From contig JAGKQE010000030.1 in NCBI GenBank assembly GCA_022609375.1, positions 1 to 64,000 on the forward strand: a stretch of 64,000 bases of DNA, written 5' to 3'. Shown piece after piece: positions 11,470 through 22,906 of this stretch. The notes under the pieces were generated by a model. It was not told the DNA's origin and did no database searches. It was given only the letters and a program-made list of their open reading frames with translations. The position numbers were made by a program, and so were the translations under genes. How positions within the stretch are numbered: position 1 is the first letter of the stretch; the number at the start of each line of letters is the position of its first letter. This stretch comes from Xenosphaeropsis pyriputrescens. Lineage: Eukaryota > Ascomycota > Leotiomycetes > Phacidiales > Phacidiaceae.

Positions 11470-12344
11470 TTATTTGGCATTAATCTTCTTGGCGGCGGAG
11501 TAAGTTTCCTTATCGAATCCGTAAATTGGTCTTCCACGGCGCTTGAGAACGAAGATGACCTAATAAACGCGTTAGTGAGTGGTTATAAGACGTCAGAATT
11601 TGTCAACTTGCATCAGACACCGTAACTGTGTTGCGTCCAGATTTTACAAGTGAATTGGAGTCTTTCTCAGGGTGTGAGTGGTCGAGGATAGTGACGCAGT
11701 CGCGTAAGACCTGAAGTAGACATGTGAGTTAAGATGATTAGATGAAAGTTGAGAAAAAGAAGCATACGTCGGTCAAGAATTGCTTGATGGAGTCTCGGGC
11801 ATCATCATAGATGACAGCAGAAATCCTCTTTACTCCCCCGCGGCGTGCCATACGTCTGTAACCACATATATCAGCTTGATGTTCCTTCCGAGGATGCCTA
11901 TCGTGTAACAGATATTCGAGAACGAATGTGAGCCGTTGTACACTTAATCATATGGAAACATTCCAAGGTTGACAAGTACACATTTTCACAAAACCGTAAT
12001 CATTGACAAAGCAAAACGAATAAAACGTGATCGAGGAAGTGCAATAGTTGCAATGTACACACCGTATATCACCCTTTGCTACAGAGCATAAACATTAGTA
12101 TCAAAGTGATCCTCGGATCTCAAAGTAACTTACTAATGCCTCGAATAGTATCTTTAATAAGCTTACTATAATGGAAATATAATCAGCATGGCCCCGTCGA
12201 ATGATCAACTCATGGCGTGGGAGCTCCCTACCGGTGACGCTTGGCATGACCTCTGGTACCTTGCGAAAACTTCAAGCCTTTTCCGCCCACCGCCGGGTGA
12301 GGAGCGCGTGTTTTACCCCCAGTATTTTGCGGCGTTGGTGCCAT
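11470..12344 (-). CDS. divergent histone H4 variant
   Basis: Six exons: 12232-12344, 12134-12165, 12063-12078 (16 nt), 11768-11855, 11612-11710 and 11470-11559 (145 aa; canonical H4 is 103). The signature is clear: GGKGL (20-24), GHAKRHRK (32-39, with K35 and K39 matching H4 K16 and K20), then IRRMARRGGVKRIS (53-66) and a TVTVSDVIFVLKRRGRPIYGF-like end. Departures from H4 are an unusual Thr/Pro-rich N-tail, about 12 extra residues (95-106) in the loop between helices 2 and 3, many core substitutions, and a C-terminal extension ending KKINAK. Intron 5 (11560-11611) has a GC donor (GCAAGT); intron 3 is 207 nt. Filamentous fungi are known to carry an H4 variant (hH4v of Neurospora), and this is probably of that type. 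Frame holds across all junctions, so it looks functional. Role in chromatin unknown. Confidence 0.88.
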
Positions 12345-12870
12345 GTTGAGGTTTGGATGGAGTATGCGGTGTCGTCGAAGTGATGATTTAATACGGGTAA
12401 GTAGGTGTTCGGTGCGGCCGCTAGCGTGTATATGGGCTGTAGCATTAACTGATTCGACCGAGGTGTTGTTGCAGTAAGTAAAATAGAAAGCATAAGAGAA
12501 AGTCTACGATTGATTATGTAGGTAAAGTAGTATTGATAATGTACTACACATTGATGTGCATGACCGGAAGGATGACCGAGGGACGCGACGCGTTCAATAT
12601 CGAGTTACTGCCTGAGGCCTTAAGCTGCATTCCGATAACCTGCATGGGCTTTTAGTCTCGGAGCCAGGACAACAGTACGTAGTAATGGATGGGAGCAATG
12701 GACGAATACAAGAAAATTTTACAATCATAGATTCAAGTCTTAATGAGACTCTATTACAACGACTTCTAATAATCATATGCAACAATGTTACCGCCCGGAA
12801 TCAGTACCCAACGAATGTGTGGTGTATCTCTGAACGCCAAATGATATTCCAGTTCACATGAAATGTTCGA
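12345..12870. other. intergenic, H4-variant upstream region
   Basis: Contains the promoter side of the H4 variant and the 3' flank of svf1. No ORF with coding character. Confidence 0.5.
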
Positions 12871-14127
12871 TTATGCGGAGATGAAGGTAGCCTCTGAGAA
12901 GAGGACACCAGTCTCCGATACCTCCTCATCACCAATCTTGAGCTTCAAGGTTAATGGTGGCTGTGGAGAGTACTGCAACATGTCAGTGAATACTAGTATG
13001 GCTTAGAAGAATGAGGAACGTACCTGGTAGATATAAGGCTTGGTGCCAGCAGCTCCAGCGACAATCTGCTTGACGAACTTTGGAACCTCGGCCATGACAT
13101 CGACCTTGTCGAGTCTCTCACCCAGAGAACCCTCGAGGACAGCCTCGACAGCCTTTCCATCTTGGGTCTTTCCACCCCAGGCAAATTTGATGGTATTTGG
13201 CTCAGGCCACTCGTTCTCGACATCAGCATTTGTCTGAGTGTGTGTGACTGAGTTTGATGAGCTGGCAGTGATGATCTTGTCGCCCTTGATGATAGCACCG
13301 ACGTTGACGACGGAAGAGCCATAGGAAGGTGGGGTGGTGTACTCCATCATGACAGCAGAGTAGTTTGGACCCTGGAAGTTGGCAAAGTCCCACTTGGCAG
13401 CGGCGTGGTGTGGCTTCATGCCCTGAAGAGCATGAATGAACATGGCCTTACCCGTGAAATCGATTGGGCCCTCCTTGGTCATGATTGATCCCTCACACTT
13501 GTTTCTTGGCCAGAAGGCGTGTCTCATGGTGCCCCACGGAGCAGCTGGGTCAGTACCATAATTGGTCTTTCCGTCCTTGCCAATAACAAAGCCTGGAGCT
13601 TCTCTGGTGATGGTAAGCTGGACAATGGATTGCTGATTGGTCATCGACTTGATGGTATAGGAGTTGCCATCCTCGGCAAGCTCAACGGCGCAGTTATCGG
13701 CATAGAAGTTGGTCTTGTCATCGTTGAAGTCGACATTCGAGAGCTGATCGGAGGACCAGAGGTTCTCCTTGCCGGCCTCAGGGTAGAAGATCTTGGTGTT
13801 GAACTGGCAGGTGGTACGAAGACCTCTGTCAGGAGACAGTCAATATGCGGCTTCTCTCATTGTGAGCATCAGGACAGAGGAGACTTACTGAACATTGCTG
13901 TAGATAACCTGAGCCAGGCCAATGTGTCCACTATCTGCCATCAAGTAGAAACTCTGTGTCTCCACGCAGGTCGAACCCATGGCGACCCATCTCAAGTCGT
14001 CCTTGGTGAGCTCAGTGTATGGCGTAGTCTCGGCCTGGACAGCAACGGACTGCATTGCTGATGGACCATAGATTGGCTCTGCTGTGCCGGCCACATTGGC
14101 CAGCGTCTGTTTTGCCCAGTTCATCAT
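12871..14127 (-). CDS. svf1: Svf1 oxidative-stress survival protein
   Basis: Exons are 13889-14127, 13024-13825 and 12871-12972 (380 aa). Donors are GTAAGT and GTACGT. The start MMNWAKQTLANVAGTAEPIYGPSA-like and later segments (STCVETQSFYLMADSGHIGLAQVIYSN, the HAFWPRNKCEG block and FTGKAMFIHALQGMKPH) are characteristic of the Svf1 family, a two-lobed lipocalin-like (calycin) fold. In yeast, Svf1 protects against oxidative stress and takes part in ceramide transport from ER to Golgi. Length matches yeast (about 480) less well than filamentous orthologues (about 380). Either of the two adjacent ATGs (14127 or 14124) could initiate. It is divergent from the uL11m gene across a 699-bp AT-rich spacer. 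Confidence 0.93.
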
Positions 14128-14826
14128 CTTGAATGTGTTTGTTTGTTGTTTGTTTGTTTATGTGATGCTTTAAGACGTGTGAACGGTTGGATCGGTGTTT
14201 GTGAGACAATGACAATTTCGTGCCTGCCCCTACCGCCTACGTCAGATTTAGGATTAAGCTTATCACGGCTAACAGTGAAGTTGCACGTGATGTTTTTATC
14301 ACCACTTATTGGAATTTAAATAAGTAGGTAATTTTTAAACATGTCAATCATGGAAGTTATTAAATACAACATTGTGTGAGATTTAGAAGGTAGATAGACA
14401 GAGGTTGGACCGCCCTTTCTACATACAAAATAACTAACTACCTAATACACTGGTGAGATAATATGTACTTAGCTGTAAGTACTACCATGAAAAAAACATA
14501 AGATTAACTTCCATCATAATTTATGAATTCAAAAATAGACAATTAGTACTGTTTTCTATCACGATATCAAGAAATTCATTATAGAAGCCAAAATCAAAAC
14601 TTCGTGAAATACCACCATAATACTAATGGTGATAAACCTCCCTAGAAAACTAGGGACCTAAAGTAAGGTCCTCGGTCCCCTTTCGAATTCCTGGTTGTGG
14701 CCTGCATATCAAGGCATGATCAAGCATCGGAAATATCCTTGCATAGACACCGATCTCAACATGGAAAATCGTCTCGAAGCATACCTACCCACGCAAACAG
14801 CTCCATCCACATCAACACAAGCCAGC
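14128..14826. other. divergent promoter region svf1 / uL11m
   Basis: AT-rich spacer holding the promoters of both flanking genes. I see no gene. An in-frame extension of uL11m upstream of 14827 exists (ATGs at 14716 and 14761), but it lacks family support. Confidence 0.5.
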
Positions 14827-15380
14827 ATGTCGAAAGCCCGCGCAACAGCAGACCAAGTCGTGAAGCTCATCGTCGGAGCAGGACAAGCATCACCCAGTCC
14901 GCCGGTGGGACCCGCGCTGGGTAGCAAGGGAGTGAAGTCGATGGATTTCTGCAAGGTCAGTCCAACAGACACACCACCGCGCGAAGGTCGCAACGAGGAC
15001 GATGCCCGCAAAGCATTTCGGAAAAGACATACTGACCGACGAGGCAGGAATTCAATGCGCGGACCGCGCATATGACCGTCGGTATCCCCATCCCCGCTAG
15101 GGTCACTGTCCGCCCGGATCGCTCGTTCCACTTCGAACTTCGCACCCCGACGACATCCTACCTGCTCCTCAATGCTGCCGGCATCGAGCCGAAGAAGAAT
15201 AAGCTCAAGGGCGCGCAGAATCCCGGGAAGGAGAGCATTGGGGAGGTCAGCTTGAAGCATGTGTATGAAATCGCCAAGATCAAGCAGTCGGAGGTGAGGC
15301 TGAGCGGATTGAGCTTGGAGGGGCTTTGCAAGAGTGTGATTTCCCAGGCAAAGTCAATTGGTGTCAATGTGGTTCCTTGA
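14827..15380 (+). CDS. MRPL19: mitochondrial ribosomal protein uL11m
   Basis: Exons are 14827-14955 and 15048-15380 (153 aa). Intron of 92 nt with GTCAGT donor and CTGAC near the acceptor. The protein begins MSKARATADQVVKLIVGAG, then PSPPVGPALGSKG (the L11 signature), FCKEFNARTAH across the junction, and RVTVRPDRSF with a C-terminal RNA-binding L11 domain. Length matches bacterial and mitochondrial L11. It is a component of the mitoribosomal large subunit at the GTPase-associated centre, yeast MRPL19 by orthology. The start was chosen because orthologues begin at this MS(K/R)KA motif; a longer N-terminus from an upstream in-frame ATG cannot be excluded. Confidence 0.93.
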
Positions 15381-16770
15381 GTGCGGCAGTGTTCATGGGG
15401 AGAAGGGGTTTGCATATTGGCCAGGCGTTCCAAAAGGGCTTTGTTATCTGGGGTTCTGTGTATGATATGGAGATGGATGGGGAGGCTGTTACGAATGCAA
15501 TGTGTGTTGAGCAAGTGAGGAGGGGGGGCCATACGAGACGATGAGCATAGGAGCAGAATTGAGGGCTGATCATTTAAGGACTAGGAATCTGTTTAAAAGG
15601 CTTTAGTAAGTTACCTTAAGTCTCAGATTATCACCATTTCCAAATAGATATCATTCACGTGCAAAAATGCCACTCAATTGATGAAGAGTTCAAGTGTTTT
15701 TCAACAATTCAGGAACACTCTTGATACTGTGACATACTTCCAAATCAGGTGACTGGGCGCATTGTGTGGCGTTGATCAGCCTTCGATGAAACGCAAACCG
15801 TCTCTGGGCGCTTTAAGGATATGCTTCTAGTGTTTCTCGACATTCGTGTAGATACTAGAATACATACTTCATCATGAGATCACATGCCTGTAAGTGTAAG
15901 ACCAGTAACGCAGAAAAGAGTAACGTTGGATGTAAACAATCTGATGAAGCCGCTCTACGTAGAATAGTACACTTGAAGTCGACTCACCATTCTCATCCAC
16001 AAAATTTTCTCACCAGTCCACATTGTCACGGCGTCTGCTACCTATCTGCCCGTCATTAACAAACCAACAAACACCCTCATGCAGAGAAGAAAAAATGATT
16101 GCCGGAAAGGGTACTCCGAGCCCTCTGTCCTTGATAAAGTCTGAATTTGATATTCCCGAAGAATGCTCCAGTACTTGTACTTGTACTGAAGTAGCAGCAC
16201 CAAGCGCGAGAGCATGCAGAGGCCGACCGAGGGTAATGCAGCGTTGCACATGACAGACACACTCGATGATCTTCCGACGGCCGGACTTGAAGATCACCCA
16301 AATTAAAATGATCAGAGCGTTTCGATCAAGAGCCTTTTTGAATCGAATCCACCTCTTCTTTCTGTGGGGGATAAGTAATAGAGAACAGATAGTGACACTG
16401 TCCGGTATTGTCTGTGAAGGGCAAATCACTTTTGACGTCTCATATCAAACGGGTTTCAAGTTGAGGTGTTGGGTTTGATTTGATTTGATTTGTCCATGTA
16501 TTTGCTCGCCTTTGCATTGCAGAACAGCATCGCTCAACCCACGCACGGGAAGCAAAGAGAAGAAAAGACAAGCGCCAGGTTGGCGGGACTAGTCGGCACG
16601 GCATTGCAGTCTGCGGTGCAATTGGCACGGCATCGTACAAGTATGGAGCCGTACTACTGGTGCTTGTGCTTGTAAGGACCTCGGGTGTGTTTGGATACTG
16701 CATTACTCAGCTCTGGGGATGGCCGACCTGGGCACCTGGGGTATGGAGTTCTGGGCTGGGCTCATGGAGA

Positions 16771-16800
16771 ATGAGGTCGAGGTCGAGGTCGAGGTCGAGG
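16771..16800. repeat. (GAGGTC)n hexamer repeat
   Basis: Four to five consecutive GAGGTC units are read directly from the sequence in a gene-poor region. Simple microsatellite. Confidence 0.85.
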
Positions 16801-17164
16801 TGTCTCGCTGTCTCTCTGCAAGACAACAGGAAGTTTGTACCTGAACCAGCCCCGGTTCAATGTGGATCCAATTCTCCCTACCGATGCAAAAGGGTCTCGA
16901 CTCGACAGTTTTCCCTTTTTGTTTGTTTGTTTGTTTTGAAAAGGATGATGAGCTTGGTTATGAATAGCAATCCGAATGAGAGTATCTTACCTCGGAGAGA
17001 AACTTGTACTTGGATCTGGACATGTCTACCTCAGCCATAGAACACACCATATGAATACCTACTTACATAGTACATATGAATACACTTGCCGTCGAGCCGG
17101 TTAACTTGCCCCAAGACGTTTCCCCCCACCAGCAAACACCAAGCCGTCTTCGGCCATGTTCATG

Positions 17165-17265
17165 TGCGCCTTTTCTGACCTCTCTGTGGCTCTCCTCTCT
17201 CCTCTCTCCTCTCCCTCCCCTCTTCTCTCTTCTCTCTGCTCTTCTCTCCTCTCTCGTGCCCTCCC
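17165..17265. repeat. polypyrimidine (CT) tract
   Basis: About 100 nt of almost pure C/T made of CTCTCCT-like units, about 1 kb upstream of the kinase start codon. Homopurine-homopyrimidine composition; any regulatory role is unknown. Confidence 0.8.
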
Positions 17266-18288
17266 CGGCTTTCCCGTTGTCTGCGAAACTCTGTCTCTTT
17301 ACGATTTGCACATATGAATACCTCCGGAGTAAGAGCGCGTCTGGGTTCTGAATCTTGAATCTGACTGTCAGACACTTGTTTTCCTCCCTTTTTTGTTGTA
17401 AATGTTGGACTTTAGACTGGAAACTAGAAACTGTAAATTGTAAATTGTAAAAAGACTGTGTAATTCGCCGGAACCTTTTCATATTTATCAACATTGACCT
17501 AGGTATCTAAGGTGTCTATCTGCCTGCATATGGATATTTGACCAAAAAGGAACTGCTCATCCTTCCATCACCAAAAGAAGGAAAAGAAAAGAGAAAACAG
17601 GAAAGAAAGAAACTCTCCCGTTTGTTTTTCCCTCGGTCCTTCTCCTCCCCTCTCGTTTTATTCTAGTAACTATTCTGGCATTCTAGTAAGTATTCAAGGA
17701 GTATTATTAAATGATTCAGCACTGGCTGACTGAGCAATTGGCATTGGCTGTCACGGCTCTCTACGGCCGGCACGTCGTCTCCGCGCTTCTGATCAATTAT
17801 CGGAGAGGAAGAGCAGAACACAACGAAGAACCAACGGAAGAGGCAGAAATATTTCCCATATCCACTTCCGTCATTCTTGCTTTCCCTCTTCCCTTTGCCT
17901 TTCCCTTTTCCTTTTCCTTTTCCCTTTCCATCCCTTGAACTCTGTCTCTACTCTCAATTATTCGCCGGTCAGCATCAAGAACGGCCGAAACTCGAATCAG
18001 AGTAGAGAAGAAGAGTGGAAGAAAAGACGAGAAGGAGAAAAATATTCGTTGTCTTATCCCCCATACACAATCCTCCCTCTAAAACCGTCCGCGCATTGTC
18101 CCACTTTGATATTTTGACAGTGCGCGCCGCCGCTGCCCTGCGATTGCATCCTGCCCATCTGCCCCACTACACACCTACGGCACCCTCGTGTGCTCTAAGT
18201 TCTCCGCTGGTCAACACAGTCGTCGAAACGTCCATTCTTCCTCCTCTAGTGGCCTTCAATTTCGACGGTAATCATCATCAGAGTCAAG

Positions 18289-21059
18289 ATGGATCAAAAG
18301 AAACCAGAGGGTTCTGCAGGTACGCCATCACCCTCGGCCCAATCTTGCCCAGGCTTGCCCAGTCCATCCACACGTTCATATGTTGTATGTACTTGACTAA
18401 CGTCATCCTCAAGCTCCTGCAGGAGCCAAACCAAGTACTCCGACGACAGCAGGCCAGACAGCTCCAGTTACAGTATCTGGTTCTCCATCTGTGAGATTTG
18501 CTTCAACTACGGAAGAGATCAACCCGAGCACAAACACAAACACCGACTCCTTAGATCAGATTCCACCTCCACACATGCTACCTGCCAACGCCGACGCCGA
18601 GCTCAGAGAACTCTCAAAGACACTACACGATACGGGCCTTCAAAATCGACGCATGAGTCACTTTGCATTTGAGCCGGTCTCTCTTCCAGCTTCAAGAGTA
18701 AGTCTTTCAAATATCGATCATGACGTTAGATGCGGATGACGCGGGTGATGTCAATGGAGCCCCTTCGAGGAGCTGAATATTTCGAAATAAGAGCACCTCT
18801 TTGGAACTATCCCAAACATGGGACAAAGGAAAAGATAAGACTCATTAACCCATTTCGATAACGTTTGGTATTCTCAATGTTCGAGTTGACATAATAAACA
18901 TTGGAACCGTTGATTCTCGTGCCTCTATCCAGCACACCTCATTGTTCCACCACGTCATTCATATGCCATTGTATCATATTTCCTTACTGATCATTCTAAA
19001 CAGGTGCCCTCGAACGACGATAGCTCTCGTGAGCCAAGCCGCGCTCCTACACATACTTCTTCTGGACGACCCTCACCGCATCAGAGCCCTCGTACATCTG
19101 CAATGCATTCGCCCCCTCTTACACCAGCAGCGTCTAGCTCACGAGAACCCGGAGGTCAGACCACAGAGCCTGGAACACCTGGAAAGGGAGCACCATTGAA
19201 GAAGGTAGAAGCAGAGCATGATCCATCGGTTGTCACCCCACAGATTTCACCGCCACCAGGTTCCATTCCCGCTGCAATTGTAGCCCCTAAAGCTGTTGTA
19301 TCGACTAAGCCATCAAGTCAACCGAACTCCAGACCTTCAAGTATGAAGGAGGGCGCAGGGAACCGGGTTTCTAGATTCGCGGTTGGTCCTGGATCCGCTG
19401 CAGCTTCTCGCGAATCGAGTCCAAACAGAAACAACCTTGCGTCATCGACATATAGTAGACCCTTCACACCAGCTGGAGACCTAAACGATCCATATGCTGC
19501 GAGCAAGCGCGCCCCACAGTCGAGAAACCTGGATGCTATTGATGCTAGGTTCATCTTCACCGGCAAAAGCTCAAGAAAGGGGACATCCCCAGGATCTTCT
19601 TCGATCAGCTTGCCAAGATCAGCCCGCAGTTCAGTGGAAAGCAAGAACGGCGACAAGCGATCATCGTTATTTGGTGGTGGAAAGAAAGATAGCCATTCTC
19701 ATCTGAACGATGATAGCGCGTCTATTACAAGCAACAAACATGGATCGATGTCGGATCTGAAGAGATTCTTGAAGTTCCCCCACAAGAAACGTGGTGTTTC
19801 TCCTGCCCCATCTTTCAAGTCTGGTACGAAGACCCCGCCAAGTCACAAAACTCCTGCTCAGTTGCCTTTTGGTGATGATCACGGCCTGCAATCTAAATAT
19901 GGCAAGTTTGGAAAGGTTCTTGGAGCTGGTGCTGGTGGATCTGTTCGGTTGATGAAGCGCAGTAGTGATGGTGTTACTTTTGCCGTCAAGGAATTTCGAG
20001 CCCGACACGCCTACGAATCCGAGAAGGAATATGCCAAAAAGGTGACTGCGGAATTTTGTGTGGGATCTACTTTGCATCATGGCAATATCATCGAAACACT
20101 GGACATCGTCAATGAGAAGGGCAAATGGTTTGAGGTCATGGAATATGCACCGTACGATCTGTTTGCCATTGTGATGACTGGTAAGATGTCCAGAGAAGAA
20201 GTCGCATGCTCTTTTCTTCAGATCTTGAGTGGCGTCACATATTTGCACAGTATGGGTCTTGCACATAGAGATTTGAAGCTTGATAACGTGGTCGTCAATG
20301 AGCACGGCATTATGAAGATTATTGATTTTGGAAGCGCTAGCGTGTTCAAATACCCATTTGAGAGCAACATTGTCCTAGCAAGCGGTAAGTTTAGTCAACT
20401 ATCAGGCTATAGCACTACTAATTGTTCCAGGAATTGTCGGTTCGGATCCATACCTTGCTCCGGAGGTCTATGATGAGAGAAAATACGATCCCCAACCTGC
20501 GGATGTCTGGTCGCTTGCCATTATTTTCTGTTGCATGTCGCTGCGTAGATTCCCATGGAAGATGCCAAGAATGACGGATAATTCATACAAGCTTTTCGCT
20601 TCTGCCCCCTCTCCTGGTACGGATATAAGAAGATCTCATGAACACAGCAACTCGAAGTCCACTAACGACCTTGACACTCCAGCAAGGGATAACTTTCCAC
20701 AGTCGAACCCCGGATCAAGAGCCACTTCTCCAGTAAGAGAGCCAGCGCCAGGCACGGGCGCAGCACTCGCCAGCAAGGGTAGAAACATGGGCAACAACGC
20801 AAATGGAGCGAATGGATCAGAGAAGAAGCCAGAGGTTATTAAGGGTCCCTGGAGGTTGTTACGACTCTTACCGCGAGAGAGCAGGCACATCATCGGACGA
20901 ATGTTGGAAATCGATCCCCGAAAAAGAGCAACCATGTCGGAAATCTTGGATGATCCTTGGGTAGCCAACACATCTATCTGCAGACAAGTCGAGAACGAAG
21001 TCATTAATGTCGAAGGACACACCCATACGCTTGAGCCCCCGGCCGCACCAGCAAAGTAG
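18289..21059 (+). CDS. SAT4: HAL/SAT4-family Ser/Thr protein kinase
   Basis: Exons are 18289-18319, 18414-18697, 19004-20384 and 20431-21059 (774 aa). Residues 1-390 are Ser/Pro-rich and disordered. The kinase domain (about 400-755) shows GAGAGGSVRL (Gly loop), FAVKEF (about 430), AHRDLKLDN (about 525), IIDFGSAS (about 544) and YLAPEVYD split by the last intron. After PWKMP lies an approximately 85-residue low-complexity insert, then RLLPRESRHIIGRML and a typical subdomain XI. The insert and the RLLPRESR block are hallmarks of the fungal HAL4/SAT4-HAL5-NPR1 group, which regulates plasma-membrane nutrient transporters and potassium uptake. Which paralogue this is cannot be settled by eye. Intron 2 (306 nt) is unusually long for this locus. 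Confidence 0.9.
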
Positions 21060-21667
21060 AGGAGGCACGGACCGAGAAAGTACAGATTGGCACATTATAA
21101 ATTGGAGGTTTAAAGCGGTTTTGTGTTTTGGGAGGGGGTCGGGTGAGCATCCGATCTGCGTTTGGCGTTTGTGTAAGGACTTTGTATGCTTTTCTTGTGG
21201 ACAACTGTTGTAGCCCCTGGCGCATGCTGTTTGATGGACGACGTATATATTCGATTGGCGCTGCTTTTGTAAATAAGACGATTACGCAGCGTTTGTTCCT
21301 TTTACTTGAGTTTAAGGCTTAAATACCAATATCAACATGACTATATTACAGGTTAAGAGTGACATCTACTTGACATGGTTCTCTCTAATTCTGCTTCTTG
21401 GAATTGAAGCAAGCATGATGATTGGAGTAGGCAGTAAGCTCCTCAGGTTATTCCGACATGTGATGGTTGATAAGATACACGTGACTTATTCTCGGCAACC
21501 TCCGTATAAATTCCGAGCTAAAAAGTCTCCCCGGACAGAAAGTCTTCGAAGCTTCGCGGAATCATTGATCAATATCCCCATTCCTATATTTCCACGATAG
21601 ACCCTCGATCTTTTCCAATTCTTCAATATCGAATTCCATACCTTGTGAATCACCCGCAACCATCAAA
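21060..21667. other. intergenic, hsp10 promoter region
   Basis: No gene seen. The region holds the kinase 3' flank and the hsp10 promoter, with a heat-shock-element-like palindrome at 21545-21561 and a TATA-like TATAAA at about 21505. Confidence 0.5.
21545..21561 (+). promoter_or_regulatory. putative heat-shock element upstream of hsp10
   Basis: TTC followed by GAAGCTTC (GAAnnTTC) and then GCG-GAA gives three to four alternating nGAAn/nTTCn units within 17 bp, 107 bp upstream of the hsp10 start codon. Alternating pentamers are the known binding pattern of Hsf1, and hsp10 genes are standard Hsf1 targets. Spacing between units is imperfect, so binding is inferred. Confidence 0.45.
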
Positions 21668-22487
21668 ATGGTATGTCCCAATTCTCAATCCCCATCTACA
21701 TGTCTATTCTCCAACAGTCTCAATTCGAGCTACTGTCTGTCCATTGTCAATTGTCAATTGTATCCGGCAGCAAGCACATACACAAACACTACCCACTCAC
21801 GCAGCATCCACAATCCCCCAGCACAACTCCTCTTGAACCCCAGACACTGCAAGCAAAATACCACCCATTAAACTCTCAAACCGGGCCTCTAATCCCATCC
21901 ACCCATTCATCCATTCATTCACTCACCCATCATCCTCCATCCTCCTCGCACTAACACACCACCCACAGTCCACCGCCCTCAAGTCCATCAAGTCCCTCGC
22001 GCCACTCCTCGACCGCGTGCTCGTGCAGCGCATCAAGGCCGAGACCAAGACGGCCAGCGGCATCTTCCTGCCCGAGTCGGCCGTCAAGGAGCTCAACGAG
22101 GCCAAGGTGCTGGCCGTGGGCCCCGGCGGCCTTGACAAGGACGGCAAGCGCGTGGCGTGCAGCGTGCAAGCCGGCGACAAGGTTTTGATTCCTCAGGTGA
22201 GTTTTGGTGGGAGTTATGAGGGGGGAGTGAAGAGGGGATTGGGGAGGGGATGTGGTTTGATGTGATGTGATGTGTGGGATGAGATGGGACGGGAGTGCAG
22301 GAGTTGGAAGAGTGATTGCTGACTGCTTTTCAGTACGGTGGATCCCCAGTCAAGGTTGGAGACGAGGAATACTCTCTTTTCAGAGACTACGAGTAAGTTG
22401 CCGTCCCATTGCTTCTATGATACCCCCAGCCTCGCTGGAAACAATTGCTGACAAATCCGTAGGCTTCTCGCCAAGATCAACGAGTAA
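21668..22487 (+). CDS. hsp10: mitochondrial chaperonin Hsp10
   Basis: Exons are 21668-21670 (ATG only), 21969-22196, 22334-22392 and 22463-22487 (104 aa, the normal Hsp10 length). After the start codon the 298-nt intron begins GTATGT and ends CCACAG. Exon 2 reads STALKSIKSLAPLLDRVLVQ, then TASGIFLPESAV and KVLAVGPGG; the C-terminal half has GDKVLIPQYGG. These are the co-chaperonin signature (LxPLxDRVLVxR and the mobile loop KTASGIFLP). It caps Hsp60 in the mitochondrial matrix. The GC-rich exon 2 contrasts with its AT-rich flanks, as expected for a highly expressed gene. An HSE-like site lies upstream. Confidence 0.95.
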
Positions 22488-22906
22488 ATTCGCATAGAGG
22501 GAAGAGAAAGGAAGGCGAAGATGTAATATACCTGTATTAAACAAAAGATCCAGCATGTTGAGCGATGTGGAAGGGGAAGAATTTTTTTTAAAATAACAGA
22601 CTTGCATGATCATGGACTTGCTGTGGTGTTATATATTACGAAGACAATGAATCTCCACTCCGCGCTAATCATTTGGTCATTCTTGTGAAAGGTTAATTGG
22701 AGACTTTTGTCGCGTTACTTGGATAATCACACTTCACTGGTACGAGAGTTAATCAGGAGAAAGGTTTATAGGTACAGCACGCAGGCTATCATTGAAAAAG
22801 TCATACAATAATCGTAACAGCCAAAGCCATTCGTACAGCACTTATAAGCGCATACCCAAGTTCTGCAAAGCCAACGCTACGGATAGACGTCATCCTGTAG
22901 GCCCGT
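22488..22906. other. convergent 3' flanks, no gene seen
   Basis: AT-rich spacer between the hsp10 and GYF-protein stop codons. Nothing else visible. Confidence 0.5.

Larger units (their letters stand above)
15381..18288. other. 2.9-kb gene-poor region with simple repeats
   Basis: No gene I can support. Several 60-140-codon ORFs overlap one another on both strands without coding character. The stretch holds a TTTGA pentamer run (about 16474-16491), a GAGGTC hexamer repeat (about 16771-16800), a long pyrimidine tract (about 17165-17265) and CTTTTC-type repeats (about 17885-17935). The last 500 nt probably form the promoter and leader of the kinase gene. Confidence 0.5.

Noticed and set aside
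16010..16429. 139-codon minus-strand ORF in the gene-poor region
   Set aside because: No conserved pattern, overlaps several other short ORFs in all frames, and no clear promoter.
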